Part shown: in pieces, positions 1 through 8,438 of the stretch
How positions within the stretch are numbered: the first letter of the stretch is position 1
Layout of the letters: the number at the start of each line of letters is the position of its first letter
NCBI RefSeq assembly: GCF_024347355.1
Contig: NZ_AP025465.1
Coordinates: 1,550,001-1,614,000, forward strand
DNA length: 64,000 nt
Reading direction: 5' to 3'
Origin: Vibrio chagasii
Lineage (GTDB): Bacteria; Pseudomonadota; Gammaproteobacteria; Enterobacterales; Vibrionaceae
Position numbers and translations under genes: made by a program
The notes under the pieces: model-generated
Told to the model about the DNA's origin: nothing
Database searches by the model: none
The model's input: only the letters and a program-made list of their open reading frames with translations

Positions 1-240
1 TAAACATTGGAGATTATTAAACGTGATTAAGCTGTTTATATCGATCAAGCCGAAGCAATGAAGGTAATAAACAAAGTTAGTTTATACATAATGAGCTATA
101 CAATAAAAAAATATGGGATTTCAATTTATATTTATTTTCTATGGTTTGTTTCGGTTCTATATCAAGAACTACGCGAATGTTAAGTAATTCACCAAGGGCG
201 CTCTACTCACCAGATGTGACTATCAGTATTTAAGAGAGCG

Positions 241-1134
241 TTATTGAGCTAAATCCGCAATAAATGTTTGTTGGTAGTGAGTGCTGGATTTGAGCTCTTT
301 TTTGATCCATTGGTTAAACAAGCTAAAGTCAGAATGTATTTGCCAGAAAAGGGAAGCAATAACTCGTTTACCAAAAAAATCAGGGTGGTCTGTAATGACC
401 TTAAGTCTGTTATCTTTTACATGACTATCGATCAGGAAGCTAGGTAAGAATGCGATGCCTTTTTGAGCATTACATAAATCGATGATGGTATCTAAATCAT
501 CCAGTCGCCAAAGGTTATATGCTGCAATAGTCGATAAGTTAAGCAGTTCTTCACACCCATCCATTAATAGAACTCGCTGAGATGGTGCATGAGACTTTAT
601 AGGCCCCAAATCCTTATGAGCGACCCACCAGCAGTTAACGTGAAATAACTCCTCTACATTGAAGTCATAACTTGTCTTGTGGTAGGGGTTACCTAGCGCT
701 AAATCTATCTTACCTTCATTGATATAGTTACCTAAAACGAAACTGGGTTTGGTGACGACCAATAAGTCCACGTTTGGGAATGCTTCTGAAAATGCCAGTA
801 ATGTCCTCTTTACATTTTTATCAAACACCAATGGATCGATACCTACTCGGTAAACGATTTGGTCTGAAATATTCATTTGTTGAGCAACGGTCACCAAGTC
901 CCGATATTTCGACACCACAGGTAAAGATAATTGGAAGAGGCGTTCTCCTTTTTCTGTTAACCAAACTTTAGAGTGTTCTCTATTAAATACATTGAAACCT
1001 AAATCTGACTCTAGATTTTGTACAGCTGTACTAACTGTCGATTGTGATTTTCCAAGTTTGCGAGCAGCAGAGCTAAATGAACCTTCTTCAACTACTGCTA
1101 TGAACGAAACAATATTTTCGAAATGTAGTTTCAT
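241..1134 (-). CDS. LysR-family transcriptional regulator
   Basis: Predicted DNA-binding regulator of about 297 aa. Residues 4-65 form a LysR winged helix-turn-helix (FIAVVEEGSFSSAARKLG then QSTVSTAVQNLESDLG), followed by a LysR substrate-binding domain of about 200 residues. The frame is open 24 nt further upstream to a TTG, but the ATG at 1134 puts the HTH at the family's usual distance from the N-terminus, so I chose it. It is divergent from the flp/tad operon across a 417-bp AT-rich gap holding a perfect palindrome (1375-1399), so control of the pilus genes, itself, or both is a reasonable inference. The effector is unknown. Confidence 0.9.
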   Translation of the reverse strand: MKLHFENIVSFIAVVEEGSFSSAARKLGKSQSTVSTAVQNLESDLGFNVFNREHSKVWLTEKGERLFQLSLPVVSKYRDLVTVAQQMNISDQIVYRVGIDPLVFDKNVKRTLLAFSEAFPNVDLLVVTKPSFVLGNYINEGKIDLALGNPYHKTSYDFNVEELFHVNCWWVAHKDLGPIKSHAPSQRVLLMDGCEELLNLSTIAAYNLWRLDDLDTIIDLCNAQKGIAFLPSFLIDSHVKDNRLKVITDHPDFFGKRVIASLFWQIHSDFSLFNQWIKKELKSSTHYQQTFIADLAQ

Positions 1135-1374
1135 GATTCCACTAACCTTTTGACACAAAGAAATTATAATTTTTATGGTTTTCTGATTCGAAGAACAATA
1201 GCGTGATGATCTTCGTATTTCAACAATTTTTATAATGAATAATAATGACTGATAAATTATTAAGTTGTTTATATCTAAAGGTTATATAAGAGCGATATAA
1301 CTAAAAATATTGAGCTGAGTCTTACTTTTTCAAGTTTATAAAATAAATTAAATATTGATCTTTGGAACTGATTT

Positions 1375-1399
1375 CATATGTAACTTGTTGTTACATATG
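1375..1399. promoter_or_regulatory. Perfect 25-bp palindrome, candidate operator upstream of flp
   Basis: Two exact 10-nt arms, CATATGTAAC and GTTACATATG, flank a 5-nt TTGTT spacer. The core also fits the T-N11-A form typical of LysR sites. It lies between the divergent LysR gene and flp, about 110 bp upstream of the probable flp -10 box, a usual place for a LysR-type activator site. The palindrome is seen directly; binding by the neighbouring regulator is inference. Confidence 0.55.
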
Positions 1400-1421
1400 G
1401 ATTTGTTTTCATAGTTAGTGT

Positions 1422-1429
1422 GGGGGGGG
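1422..1429 (+). repeat. G8 homopolymer tract upstream of flp promoter
   Basis: Eight consecutive G residues in an otherwise very AT-rich leader, about 80 bp upstream of the probable flp -10 box and 22 bp from the palindrome at 1375-1399. Such tracts can change length by slipped-strand mispairing and alter the spacing of regulatory sites. Only the tract is seen; variability cannot be judged from one sequence. Confidence 0.6.
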
Positions 1430-1508
1430 TATTTTATTTTGATCATTTTTTGTTCTGCTTATTGATAAAGTCGATAGGGGTTATTTTCCTTACCTTTGAC
1501 CTGCTAAT

Positions 1509-1514
1509 TATAAT
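1509..1514 (+). promoter_or_regulatory. Probable -10 box of flp/tad promoter
   Basis: A consensus TATAAT lies 38 nt upstream of the flp start codon. No good -35 hexamer is present at 16-18 nt (TTCCTT is the nearest), which suggests dependence on an activator. This fits the upstream palindrome and the divergent LysR gene. Confidence 0.45.
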
Positions 1515-1551
1515 GGCGACGAATTTTCAACAGCCCTTATAGGAATAAATA

Positions 1552-1758
1552 ATGATTACTAAGCTATACGTGAAAACAACCATGTTTTTATCTCAATTCA
1601 AGAACGATGAGCGCGGCGTAACTGCGATTGAATATGGTCTAATTGCTGTGGCAATGGCTGTATTAGTAACGACAGCAGTGGGTGCAGACGGTTTCATTGG
1701 CAAGCTTGAAGGTGCATTCGAGCAAGTTGCTACCGCTATTGATACTGCGAGCAGCTAA
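1552..1758 (+). CDS. flp: Flp-family type IVb major pilin
   Basis: 68-aa prepilin for the Tad fimbrial fibre. A basic leader ends at Gly22, followed by VTAIEYGLIA, the processing motif of Flp pilins: cleavage after Gly22 by TadV would leave a mature pilin with Glu at +5 and Tyr at +6, then a hydrophobic helix of about 20 residues. The tail after residue 45 is short, as usual for Flp pilins. AGGA lies 7-10 nt before the ATG. It is the first gene of the tad locus and is followed by a hairpin terminator, so it can be made in excess over the assembly genes. Confidence 0.95.
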   Translation: MITKLYVKTTMFLSQFKNDERGVTAIEYGLIAVAMAVLVTTAVGADGFIGKLEGAFEQVATAIDTASS

Positions 1759-1804
1759 CATTAAGCCTTATTGGCTAGTGTAGATGATATCGAAAGATAT
1801 TTGT

Positions 1805-1838
1805 GCCAGACCTATGTTTTGCATCGGTCTGGCTTAGT
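1805..1838 (+). terminator. Hairpin terminator/attenuator after flp
   Basis: Perfect 8-bp stem GCCAGACC/GGTCTGGC with a 13-nt loop, followed by a weak T-rich stretch. It lies between flp and tadV on the same strand, so it probably acts as a partial terminator giving high pilin and lower machinery expression. Confidence 0.7.
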
Positions 1839-1907
1839 TAATTTATGATGTTAAATAAGATTAATTCTCACCAAGTTTAGGCGGTATTCCCTATTTTTAG
1901 TCATGAA

Positions 1908-2333
1908 TTGTATTTAGTGACTTTGGCAGTATTGAGTTTATACGTGTCGGCCACTGATTTTCTCTATCGTAAGATACAAAATTACGCCTTGTGCCTATTA
2001 CTCTTCTTGCAGTGTTTTTTATCTCCGCTAGATATTCAAATTATGAGTTTTTTACTGATGTTAGGTATCGGACTTATTCTTTATAAACTGATTTGGATTG
2101 GGGCGGGTGATATTAAATACGTCGTTATTTTGTCGCTTACCATCCCTGTTAATGACTTATTATTGGCGTTTATTCTGACGGCTTTTTCTGGTGGTATTTT
2201 AGCTATCTCTTATCTAGTGAGTAAAAAATTAATAAGAAATAAAGTTGGTTTTCAAGAGGGTATTCCATATGGGATCGCTATTAGCATCGGCTTTTATTTA
2301 GCAATTTTAACTCAATCTACGCCATATATATAA
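1908..2333 (+). CDS. tadV: TadV/CpaA prepilin peptidase
   Basis: Inner-membrane A24 aspartic peptidase, 141 aa, that cleaves the Flp prepilin and the TadE/TadF pseudopilins. The first catalytic Asp is in TDFLYRKIQN near residue 17 and the second in GAGDIKY near residue 67. Four or so hydrophobic segments are visible. The start appears to be TTG at 1908: the ATG at 1903 is in another frame and meets a stop after four codons, and no in-frame ATG or GTG exists between 1881 and 1908. The Shine-Dalgarno sequence is weak, so expression is probably low. Confidence 0.88.
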   Translation: MYLVTLAVLSLYVSATDFLYRKIQNYALCLLLFLQCFLSPLDIQIMSFLLMLGIGLILYKLIWIGAGDIKYVVILSLTIPVNDLLLAFILTAFSGGILAISYLVSKKLIRNKVGFQEGIPYGIAISIGFYLAILTQSTPYI

Positions 2334-2354
2334 TCCTCAAAATATGAGCACATT

Positions 2355-3179
2355 ATGAGATCACGACTGGTATTACTTGTCGCCATTGCTGCCTTAATCA
2401 TCGGCGCACTAGGCGTTATCGATCTGTTCAAAAGTGAACCTAAACCAACAACAACTGATGAAGTGGTCGCTGAAAAAAGCGAAAAGCATGTTGGGGTTTG
2501 GATTAGCACCAAAAGCTTTGAAAAAGGGTATGCAATCAATGCACAAGGTGTCGTTAAACAGCAATTGCCTCTCAGTGAAGCATTGACGCTTGGTGTTAGA
2601 GAAGATGCTCAGATCAGCTTTTCACCTTCCATTCTATTAAATCGAAATCTTAAAGCAGGCGATGTTGTATTGCCTGAATATCAAGTGAGCCCGGGCAAGC
2701 CTGGCTACATTGACCTTCTAGTTACAGAGGGCATGACGTTATACCCACTCAAGGTCAGCGATAAAAATCTGATTAATGATTACATCCGACCGGGTTCGTT
2801 TATCGATGTACTTACGGTGAGTTCACCTAACGCCAATTTGGCTGGCAACATCGATAAGCCAAAGCGCTTTAGGGGAGTGAAGGCGTCGATGTTTTTGAAA
2901 CACGTCAAGGTACTCAATATCGGTAATGATGACACGGGTGATAGTTCTATTACCGCTCGCTCTCCGAGCAAAGAAGATGGTCTGACAACCGTTGTTATTG
3001 AAGTGAGCCCGGATGAACTACCAAAACTCGCGCTTGCGCAACGAACCATGCATATCGAAATCTATCGCAGTCAACACTATTTGCAGCCGGAGTTCGCCGA
3101 GGTACGCAATATCATCGATAACTATACAGGCATTGTTGAGTTACGTGGTAACGAGAACACCCCAAGAGAGGCTTTGTGA
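2355..3179 (+). CDS. rcpC: RcpC/CpaB Flp pilus assembly protein
   Basis: 274-aa periplasmic or membrane-anchored CpaB-family protein. Residues 4-26 form an N-terminal membrane anchor, followed by a SAF-like region (VWISTKSFEKGYAINAQGVVKQ) and a C-terminal region of beta character. In related systems RcpC works with the secretin RcpA in the outer-membrane complex of the Tad machine. The stop codon overlaps the ATG of rcpA (TGATG), which shows translational coupling. Position and order match the canonical tadV-rcpC-rcpA-rcpB block. Confidence 0.9.
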   Translation: MRSRLVLLVAIAALIIGALGVIDLFKSEPKPTTTDEVVAEKSEKHVGVWISTKSFEKGYAINAQGVVKQQLPLSEALTLGVREDAQISFSPSILLNRNLKAGDVVLPEYQVSPGKPGYIDLLVTEGMTLYPLKVSDKNLINDYIRPGSFIDVLTVSSPNANLAGNIDKPKRFRGVKASMFLKHVKVLNIGNDDTGDSSITARSPSKEDGLTTVVIEVSPDELPKLALAQRTMHIEIYRSQHYLQPEFAEVRNIIDNYTGIVELRGNENTPREAL

Positions 3180-4549
3180 TGAGAATTACCCATCGAGTTA
3201 AACGAGCACTGTTTGGTTCTATTCTAGTAACGCTGGTTGGCTTACTTTCTACCACAAACACTTTTGCGGCTGATCGTTCTATCACGCTCAATGATGGTCA
3301 GCACATCCAATTTAAAAGCCCAATCGGTCAAGTGTTCATTAACAACCCAAGTATCGTTGACTACAAGATAATCAATGACAATACCCTTGTAGTATTTGCC
3401 AATAGCGTGGGTCAATCGCGTTTGATTGTCTACGGCGTTGATGACGATGTACTGCTATCAGACCGTATTATTGTTGACCTGAACTTAACGGACATCAGGC
3501 GACAACTCAAATTCCTTTTCCCTGATGCCAAGGTCAAGGTTCAGTCAGTGGGAGAGCAAGTCGCAGTGAGTGGCGTTGTTGACTCAGAAGCAACGCGTGA
3601 CGACATCTACCGCTTGGTCGCGACGCTGCTAGGTCGAGAAAAAACGGAGAAATGGGACAAAACGCAAAAGCTAGAGTTTAAATCTGATAGTTCAGACTAT
3701 GAAGAACCTGAAAGCATGGTGTTTGCCCGCAATATGACGTGGGAAGGGATCATTGAACGGATTGAAGTCGCGACGACTCAGCAAGTGAACGTCAAGATAT
3801 CGGTCGCTCAAGTAACAGAATCGTTTGGGCAAACCGTCGGTGTTGATTGGAGCACCGTTGGCTCAAGTGTGGGTGAGTTTGTTTTCGACCAATTTGATGC
3901 GGTTAACCTCAGCACCTTAATCATGGCGTTAGGTAACGACCAAATCGCAGAGGTTCTCGCAGAGCCAAACTTGACGGTCTTGTCTGGCGAGTCTGCAAGC
4001 TTTCTCGTTGGTGGTGAAGTGCCAGTTATCGTCTCTACCAGCAGTAACGTAAACATTTCATTTAAAGAGTTCGGTATCAAGCTGGACCTGACGGCCAAAG
4101 TGTTGAGCCAAGACAAAATCCGTATGCAACTAGCACCGGAAGTGAGTGAGGTTGAGGGTTACGTAGAAGCCGCCGGTATAAAAGTACCGCAATTGGCCTC
4201 TCGACGTGCCATGACAACCGTGGAGCTTGCCGATGGAGATAGCTTTGTTCTCGGTGGTTTGATGAGCAGTGCTGACTTGGAAAAAATGCAGAAGATCCCT
4301 TTTGTTGGCGATATTCCAGTTCTTGGTGCCGCATTTAGAAAAGCAACCACTGAAAGAAAACGCACCGAATTGATCATCGTAGCCACCGTAAACCTCGTGG
4401 AGCCGATGAAGCCGAAAGATATTCAACTGCCATATATCAAGAAAACATCGACATTGGCACGTTGGCTGAACATCAAATGGGATGGTAAAGAGGTGACGTC
4501 TTCTGATGCAACGATTCGTCTGCTGTCGCAAGGAGGATTTATCCAATGA
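3179..4549 (+). CDS. rcpA: RcpA/CpaC outer-membrane secretin of Tad pilus
   Basis: About 456 aa. A signal peptide ends near residue 30 (TNTFA|ADR), then comes the pilus-formation N-terminal domain (about 31-110), a BON-like region and a secretin domain (about 230-410) with the typical LVGGEVPVIV and FVLGGLMSS segments. It forms the outer-membrane channel through which the Flp fibre leaves the cell. The ATG at 3179 overlaps the rcpC stop; a GTG one codon earlier is also possible. The end overlaps rcpB by 4 nt (ATGA). Confidence 0.93.
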   Translation: MRITHRVKRALFGSILVTLVGLLSTTNTFAADRSITLNDGQHIQFKSPIGQVFINNPSIVDYKIINDNTLVVFANSVGQSRLIVYGVDDDVLLSDRIIVDLNLTDIRRQLKFLFPDAKVKVQSVGEQVAVSGVVDSEATRDDIYRLVATLLGREKTEKWDKTQKLEFKSDSSDYEEPESMVFARNMTWEGIIERIEVATTQQVNVKISVAQVTESFGQTVGVDWSTVGSSVGEFVFDQFDAVNLSTLIMALGNDQIAEVLAEPNLTVLSGESASFLVGGEVPVIVSTSSNVNISFKEFGIKLDLTAKVLSQDKIRMQLAPEVSEVEGYVEAAGIKVPQLASRRAMTTVELADGDSFVLGGLMSSADLEKMQKIPFVGDIPVLGAAFRKATTERKRTELIIVATVNLVEPMKPKDIQLPYIKKTSTLARWLNIKWDGKEVTSSDATIRLLSQGGFIQ

Positions 4550-5025
4550 AGAAACTAGTATTGATGGCGTTGTTCGCGATTTCACTATTCGGCTGTGCTT
4601 CTGAACAATATTTTGTCGGTCATGGTTCTGAAGCCCTGGTATACAAAGAGCATCACAGCTTTAAGTTCGAGATTAAAAGCCGTGCAGAAACCACCAAGCA
4701 ACTCGACGTTTTAATACACAAGATTGAGTCGATGGATAAAGAAGCGACCTACTTGGTGGATTATAAGTCGGCCGTTAACAAGAAGATGTTGCAGGGGATC
4801 TTTGAACAGTACCCATCGCACATCATCGCCCCACAGAGAGTGGTTTATCGACATGCCCAGTTATTACCAACTGATCTAAATATCCAAGTGACGTTAACGG
4901 GATTGAAGAGCCAAGAATGTACACCAGCACAGATTCATGTTCGTGCAAGGCAGTCCGATTGTTTTGTTGAATCGATGAGATTGAAGCAAGTCGCGTACAA
5001 GTCGAGATTGGTAGGAGAACAATAA
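4546..5025 (+). CDS. rcpB: RcpB-type Tad pilus lipoprotein
   Basis: 159-aa lipoprotein. The N-terminal signal ends with the lipobox LFGC (Cys17). The rest has no strongly recognised catalytic motif; two cysteines near residues 125 and 133 could form a disulfide. RcpB/CpaD-type proteins are thought to help secretin function at the outer membrane. Assignment rests on size, lipobox and position between rcpA and tadZ, with stop-start overlaps on both sides, more than on strong sequence conservation. Confidence 0.8.
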   Translation: MKKLVLMALFAISLFGCASEQYFVGHGSEALVYKEHHSFKFEIKSRAETTKQLDVLIHKIESMDKEATYLVDYKSAVNKKMLQGIFEQYPSHIIAPQRVVYRHAQLLPTDLNIQVTLTGLKSQECTPAQIHVRARQSDCFVESMRLKQVAYKSRLVGEQ

Positions 5026-6266
5026 TGTTTGATCTAACGAAAGCATTAACAACGAAGGCTAAGCCAGTTCAGGCAACCTCGATAGGTGTCGCTGGGTGTA
5101 CGTTGTTTTACCAATCACAAGAGTGTTTAAGCCTGGTTCAGGAAGTGTTTCGCTTTGAAGGTTGGAATGAGCCTGCGTGTGTGAAAGCGACAGCGGGCAT
5201 CACCAAAATCACCGAGCAACAAAGTAGTCATATCGTGATTCTAGAGCTTAATGAGTCGAGTAATGTGGTGGAAGATGCGAAAGCTTTTGCCAGCAAACTG
5301 CCGACTCATAAAGGTGTGGTCGTGATTGGCAAAGAAGATGCCATTTCAACGCTTCGTTCTCTCAAAGACATGGGTTTCTATTATGTGTTCTGGCCTGTGA
5401 ATAAGCAGGAGTTCGCAGATTTCTTAACGCACGTAAGTAAGAACCTAAAAACCTTCTCTGGTGTCAGTCAGAAACGTAAAGCAAAGCGTGTTGCCATCGT
5501 TGGCGCAAAAGGCGGCGTAGGCACGTCGTTTATCTCTACTGAGCTCGGGTCACTGTTGTCGACACAGGGCTCAGACACCATTCTTGTTGATCATCAATAC
5601 GCCGACACCAACATTGATGTGTTGCTGGGTTTAAAAGACTTTAAGCCACGAACTATTGATGAGTTTACCGCGCCACTGCATGAAATGGATGAAGAGGGGG
5701 CATTGAGTTACCTCACGAGCGCTCGTAAGAACCTGCGTTTGCTCGCCATTGACGGTGACATGAGCCAAAACGACGTGCTTAATTACAACCAAACCTTGTG
5801 TGAGTTGTTGGCAAGAAACGCTAACTTCATCATCGAAGACTTCTCTGGCGCTGTGGACTTCAAAGTTGAACCACAACTCTTGGTAGAAAACTTTGATGTG
5901 GTCGTGTTGGTGTTCGACGCGTCGGTGTCATCCGTGAGAAGTGCGAAGCGACTGTTTGAAAAGATAGCGAGCTTACAGCTCACGTTATCATCGCGTACGC
6001 GCGTCATTATGGTTGCCAACTACCATCGCCCGCAAGGCGCTTATGTGTTGCAGAAACCCGATCTAGCGAAGTATCTCGGAGCAAATGTTGATCTAGAGGT
6101 CGACTATTGTAAGTTGTTGGCGCACATCATTATCGATGGAAAGCGAGCCCATAAACACGACCGTCATGTGAGTCGTTCTATGGAACAGTTGGTCAAGCTG
6201 ATTAATGGACAGCCGATTGACCAAAAAGCGATGAATTCTTGGTTAAAGAAGGTGCGTGTTAAATGA
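5025..6266 (+). CDS. tadZ: TadZ/CpaE ParA-like pilus localisation ATPase
   Basis: 413 aa. Residues about 20-135 look like an atypical receiver domain, followed from about 152 by a MinD/ParA-type ATPase with the deviant Walker A KGGVGTS at about 162-168. TadZ proteins place the Tad machine, often at a pole, and recruit TadA. Start overlaps the rcpB stop (TAATG) with GGAG at good spacing; end overlaps tadA by 4 nt. The central region ILVDHQYADTNIDVLLG matches the switch I/II area of the family. Confidence 0.92.
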   Translation: MFDLTKALTTKAKPVQATSIGVAGCTLFYQSQECLSLVQEVFRFEGWNEPACVKATAGITKITEQQSSHIVILELNESSNVVEDAKAFASKLPTHKGVVVIGKEDAISTLRSLKDMGFYYVFWPVNKQEFADFLTHVSKNLKTFSGVSQKRKAKRVAIVGAKGGVGTSFISTELGSLLSTQGSDTILVDHQYADTNIDVLLGLKDFKPRTIDEFTAPLHEMDEEGALSYLTSARKNLRLLAIDGDMSQNDVLNYNQTLCELLARNANFIIEDFSGAVDFKVEPQLLVENFDVVVLVFDASVSSVRSAKRLFEKIASLQLTLSSRTRVIMVANYHRPQGAYVLQKPDLAKYLGANVDLEVDYCKLLAHIIIDGKRAHKHDRHVSRSMEQLVKLINGQPIDQKAMNSWLKKVRVK

Positions 6267-7534
6267 GTTCAAACAAAGACTTATATCTCACTTTTCGTGG
6301 TCAAATCTTTGAGGCATTAGATGCAGAAGCGGTTCAGAAAATGAGCCGTAAAGACCTAGAATCACAGATTCAAGCCGCGGTTGATTTGCTGGCAAACAGT
6401 TACCAAAGACCCATCACATCGATGATGAAGTCTGGTTTGGTGAAAAGTTTAATCGATGAGCTGTTTGGTCTTGGTCCACTTCAGCCTTTGGTCGAAGATC
6501 AGTCTATCTCCGATATTATGGTGAACGGGCCAAATAACATCTTTTTCGAACGACATGGCAAGGTCAAAAAATCTGAAGTCTCGTTTGTGAATGAAGAGCA
6601 GCTATTGGCGATTGCTAAGCGTATTGCCTCGCGTGTTGGACGACGTGTCGATGAGCTTTCTCCTACGGTCGATGCAAGGCTAGAAGATGGCAGCCGTGTG
6701 AACATTGTGATCCCACCGATTGCATTAGACGGTACCTCAATCTCCATTCGTAAGTTCAGAGAGCAGAACATCGGATTTGAAGACCTGATCGGTTTCGGTT
6801 CGATGTCTCCAGACATGGCGAGAGTACTGATGATTGCTTCTCGCTGCCGTATCAATGTTTTGATCTCTGGCGGTACGGGTTCAGGTAAAACGACGCTACT
6901 CAACGCGCTCTCTCAATACATTGCGGAAGACGAACGTATCGTCACGATTGAAGATGCCGCTGAATTACGTCTACAACAACCCAACTTGGTTCGACTTGAA
7001 ACGCGAACCTCCAGTGTTGAACAAACCGGAGCGGTCACCCAGCGAGACTTGGTGATTAACGCACTGCGTATGCGTCCTGATCGAATCATCCTTGGTGAGT
7101 GTCGTGGCTCTGAAGCATTTGAAATGTTGCAAGCAATGAACACTGGACACGATGGCTCTATGTCTACGCTCCACGCGAACACTCCAAGAGATGCGATTGC
7201 CCGTGTTGAGTCTATGGTAATGATGGCGAATTTAAATCAGCCTCTAGATGCGATTCGTAGAACGATCGTCAGTGCCGTGCAGATGATTGTTCAAGTGAAT
7301 AGGCTGCGTGATGGGTCTCGTAAAATTACCAGCATCTCAGAAATCGTCGGGCTTGAGGGCGATAGCGTGGTGATGGAAGAGATCTATCGCTTCCGTTACG
7401 ACGATGCTCATTTCGGTGAAAACGTGAAAGGAGATTTTGTCACCAACGGCATTATGCAGCGATCTGAGCTTGTGAAAAAAGCGCAATTCTTTGGGCTCTA
7501 TGAAGAGCTTATCGCATCCTTTAAGGGGGCATAA
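6263..7534 (+). CDS. tadA: TadA/CpaF secretion ATPase
   Basis: 423-aa hexameric ATPase of the type II/IV secretion superfamily that powers Flp pilus assembly at the inner membrane. Walker A is GGTGSGKTTLLNAL near residues 203-216; the Asp box (ERIVTIEDAAELRL), Walker B (MRPDRIILGECRG) and His box (GHDGSMSTLHAN) follow in order. The N-terminal 130 residues match the TadA/VirB11-like N-domain. The ATG lies inside an ATGA overlap with tadZ, showing coupling. Confidence 0.96.
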   Translation: MSSNKDLYLTFRGQIFEALDAEAVQKMSRKDLESQIQAAVDLLANSYQRPITSMMKSGLVKSLIDELFGLGPLQPLVEDQSISDIMVNGPNNIFFERHGKVKKSEVSFVNEEQLLAIAKRIASRVGRRVDELSPTVDARLEDGSRVNIVIPPIALDGTSISIRKFREQNIGFEDLIGFGSMSPDMARVLMIASRCRINVLISGGTGSGKTTLLNALSQYIAEDERIVTIEDAAELRLQQPNLVRLETRTSSVEQTGAVTQRDLVINALRMRPDRIILGECRGSEAFEMLQAMNTGHDGSMSTLHANTPRDAIARVESMVMMANLNQPLDAIRRTIVSAVQMIVQVNRLRDGSRKITSISEIVGLEGDSVVMEEIYRFRYDDAHFGENVKGDFVTNGIMQRSELVKKAQFFGLYEELIASFKGA

Positions 7535-7535
7535 C

Positions 7536-8438
7536 ATGCTTTGGATTTCGTTGATCCTATTCGCTTTTGTGCTGCTTTTGATTCGGGACTCAAAGGTAAA
7601 AAAGGTCAATCAATTCTTTAATATTGAAGAAGCGGAAGCGGAAAACTTTAACGCTATTAACGTGAAATCATTGGTTCGTAAACAGAGCTGGCACACGTTC
7701 AAAGAGTCCATTTCACCAACCTTGATGGTGTTGGGGCCGCGTTCTACCTTGTACATCGCGTTATACATTACGGGCAGTTTAATTACCTCGTGGTACATCG
7801 TGATTGACTTGCTTTCGATGACAAACTCCTGGTGGGTACCTGTGTTGGCTTCGATTTTTTCCTTTTTCGGTTACCGCTTCTTGGTGACCAGAAGGCGTCG
7901 AGATTTCGAGAATACCTTCCCAGATGCGTTGAACATTCTGATGAGTGCGGTGACGGCGGGTGACAGTTTGATGCAAGCCATTAGTTATGTTGGCGAAGTG
8001 ATGGACAACCCTATCGGGCGTGAATTTAAGCTGATGGGCGACCGATTGAAATTAGGTGAATCGCCAGAAGTGGTGCTTAAGCGATCGTGCAAAAAATACC
8101 CGTATCCAGAGTTTTTGTTCTTCACCGTGACGCTTAGAGCCAATATTGCGCGCGGCGGGCAGCTCAAAGGTGTGTTAGCTCGATTGATTCGCGTACTAGT
8201 GGATTCCAGAACGTTAGAAAAAAAGAAGATGGCGATGACTTCGGAAGCGAGGATCTCCGCCAAGATTGTTGCCGCTATACCTTTGGTTTTTATGATCATT
8301 CTGAATTATGTAAACCCCGACAATGTCAATTATGTCCTGTATGACGAATCAGGTCGTGTGGTGTTGTTTTACGTACTTGGCAGTGAGCTGTTCGGCTTGT
8401 TCATCGTTTGGCTATTAGTAAGAGGTGTACGAGCATGA
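7536..8438 (+). CDS. tadB: TadB inner-membrane platform protein
   Basis: 300-aa T2SS/F-family platform protein with an N-terminal membrane helix, a pair of helices near residues 80-120, the cytoplasmic T2SSF domain (FPDALNILMSAVTAGDSLMQAI) and two C-terminal helices. It forms the inner-membrane base with TadC on which TadA acts. The frame is open upstream into tadA, but the ATG at 7536, one base past the tadA stop and preceded by AAGGGGG, is the clear start. Overlaps tadC by ATGA. Confidence 0.92.
   Translation: MLWISLILFAFVLLLIRDSKVKKVNQFFNIEEAEAENFNAINVKSLVRKQSWHTFKESISPTLMVLGPRSTLYIALYITGSLITSWYIVIDLLSMTNSWWVPVLASIFSFFGYRFLVTRRRRDFENTFPDALNILMSAVTAGDSLMQAISYVGEVMDNPIGREFKLMGDRLKLGESPEVVLKRSCKKYPYPEFLFFTVTLRANIARGGQLKGVLARLIRVLVDSRTLEKKKMAMTSEARISAKIVAAIPLVFMIILNYVNPDNVNYVLYDESGRVVLFYVLGSELFGLFIVWLLVRGVRA

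Noticed and set aside
1..240. Partial gene at the left edge
   Set aside because: No frame with coding character on either strand; AT-rich non-coding DNA.
1903..1917. ATG just before tadV
   Set aside because: Different frame, stop after four codons. I considered a frameshift in tadV but the peptidase N-terminus fits a TTG start.
4130..4585. Long minus-strand frame opposite rcpA
   Set aside because: Shadow of the secretin gene; no start signals and unlikely composition.
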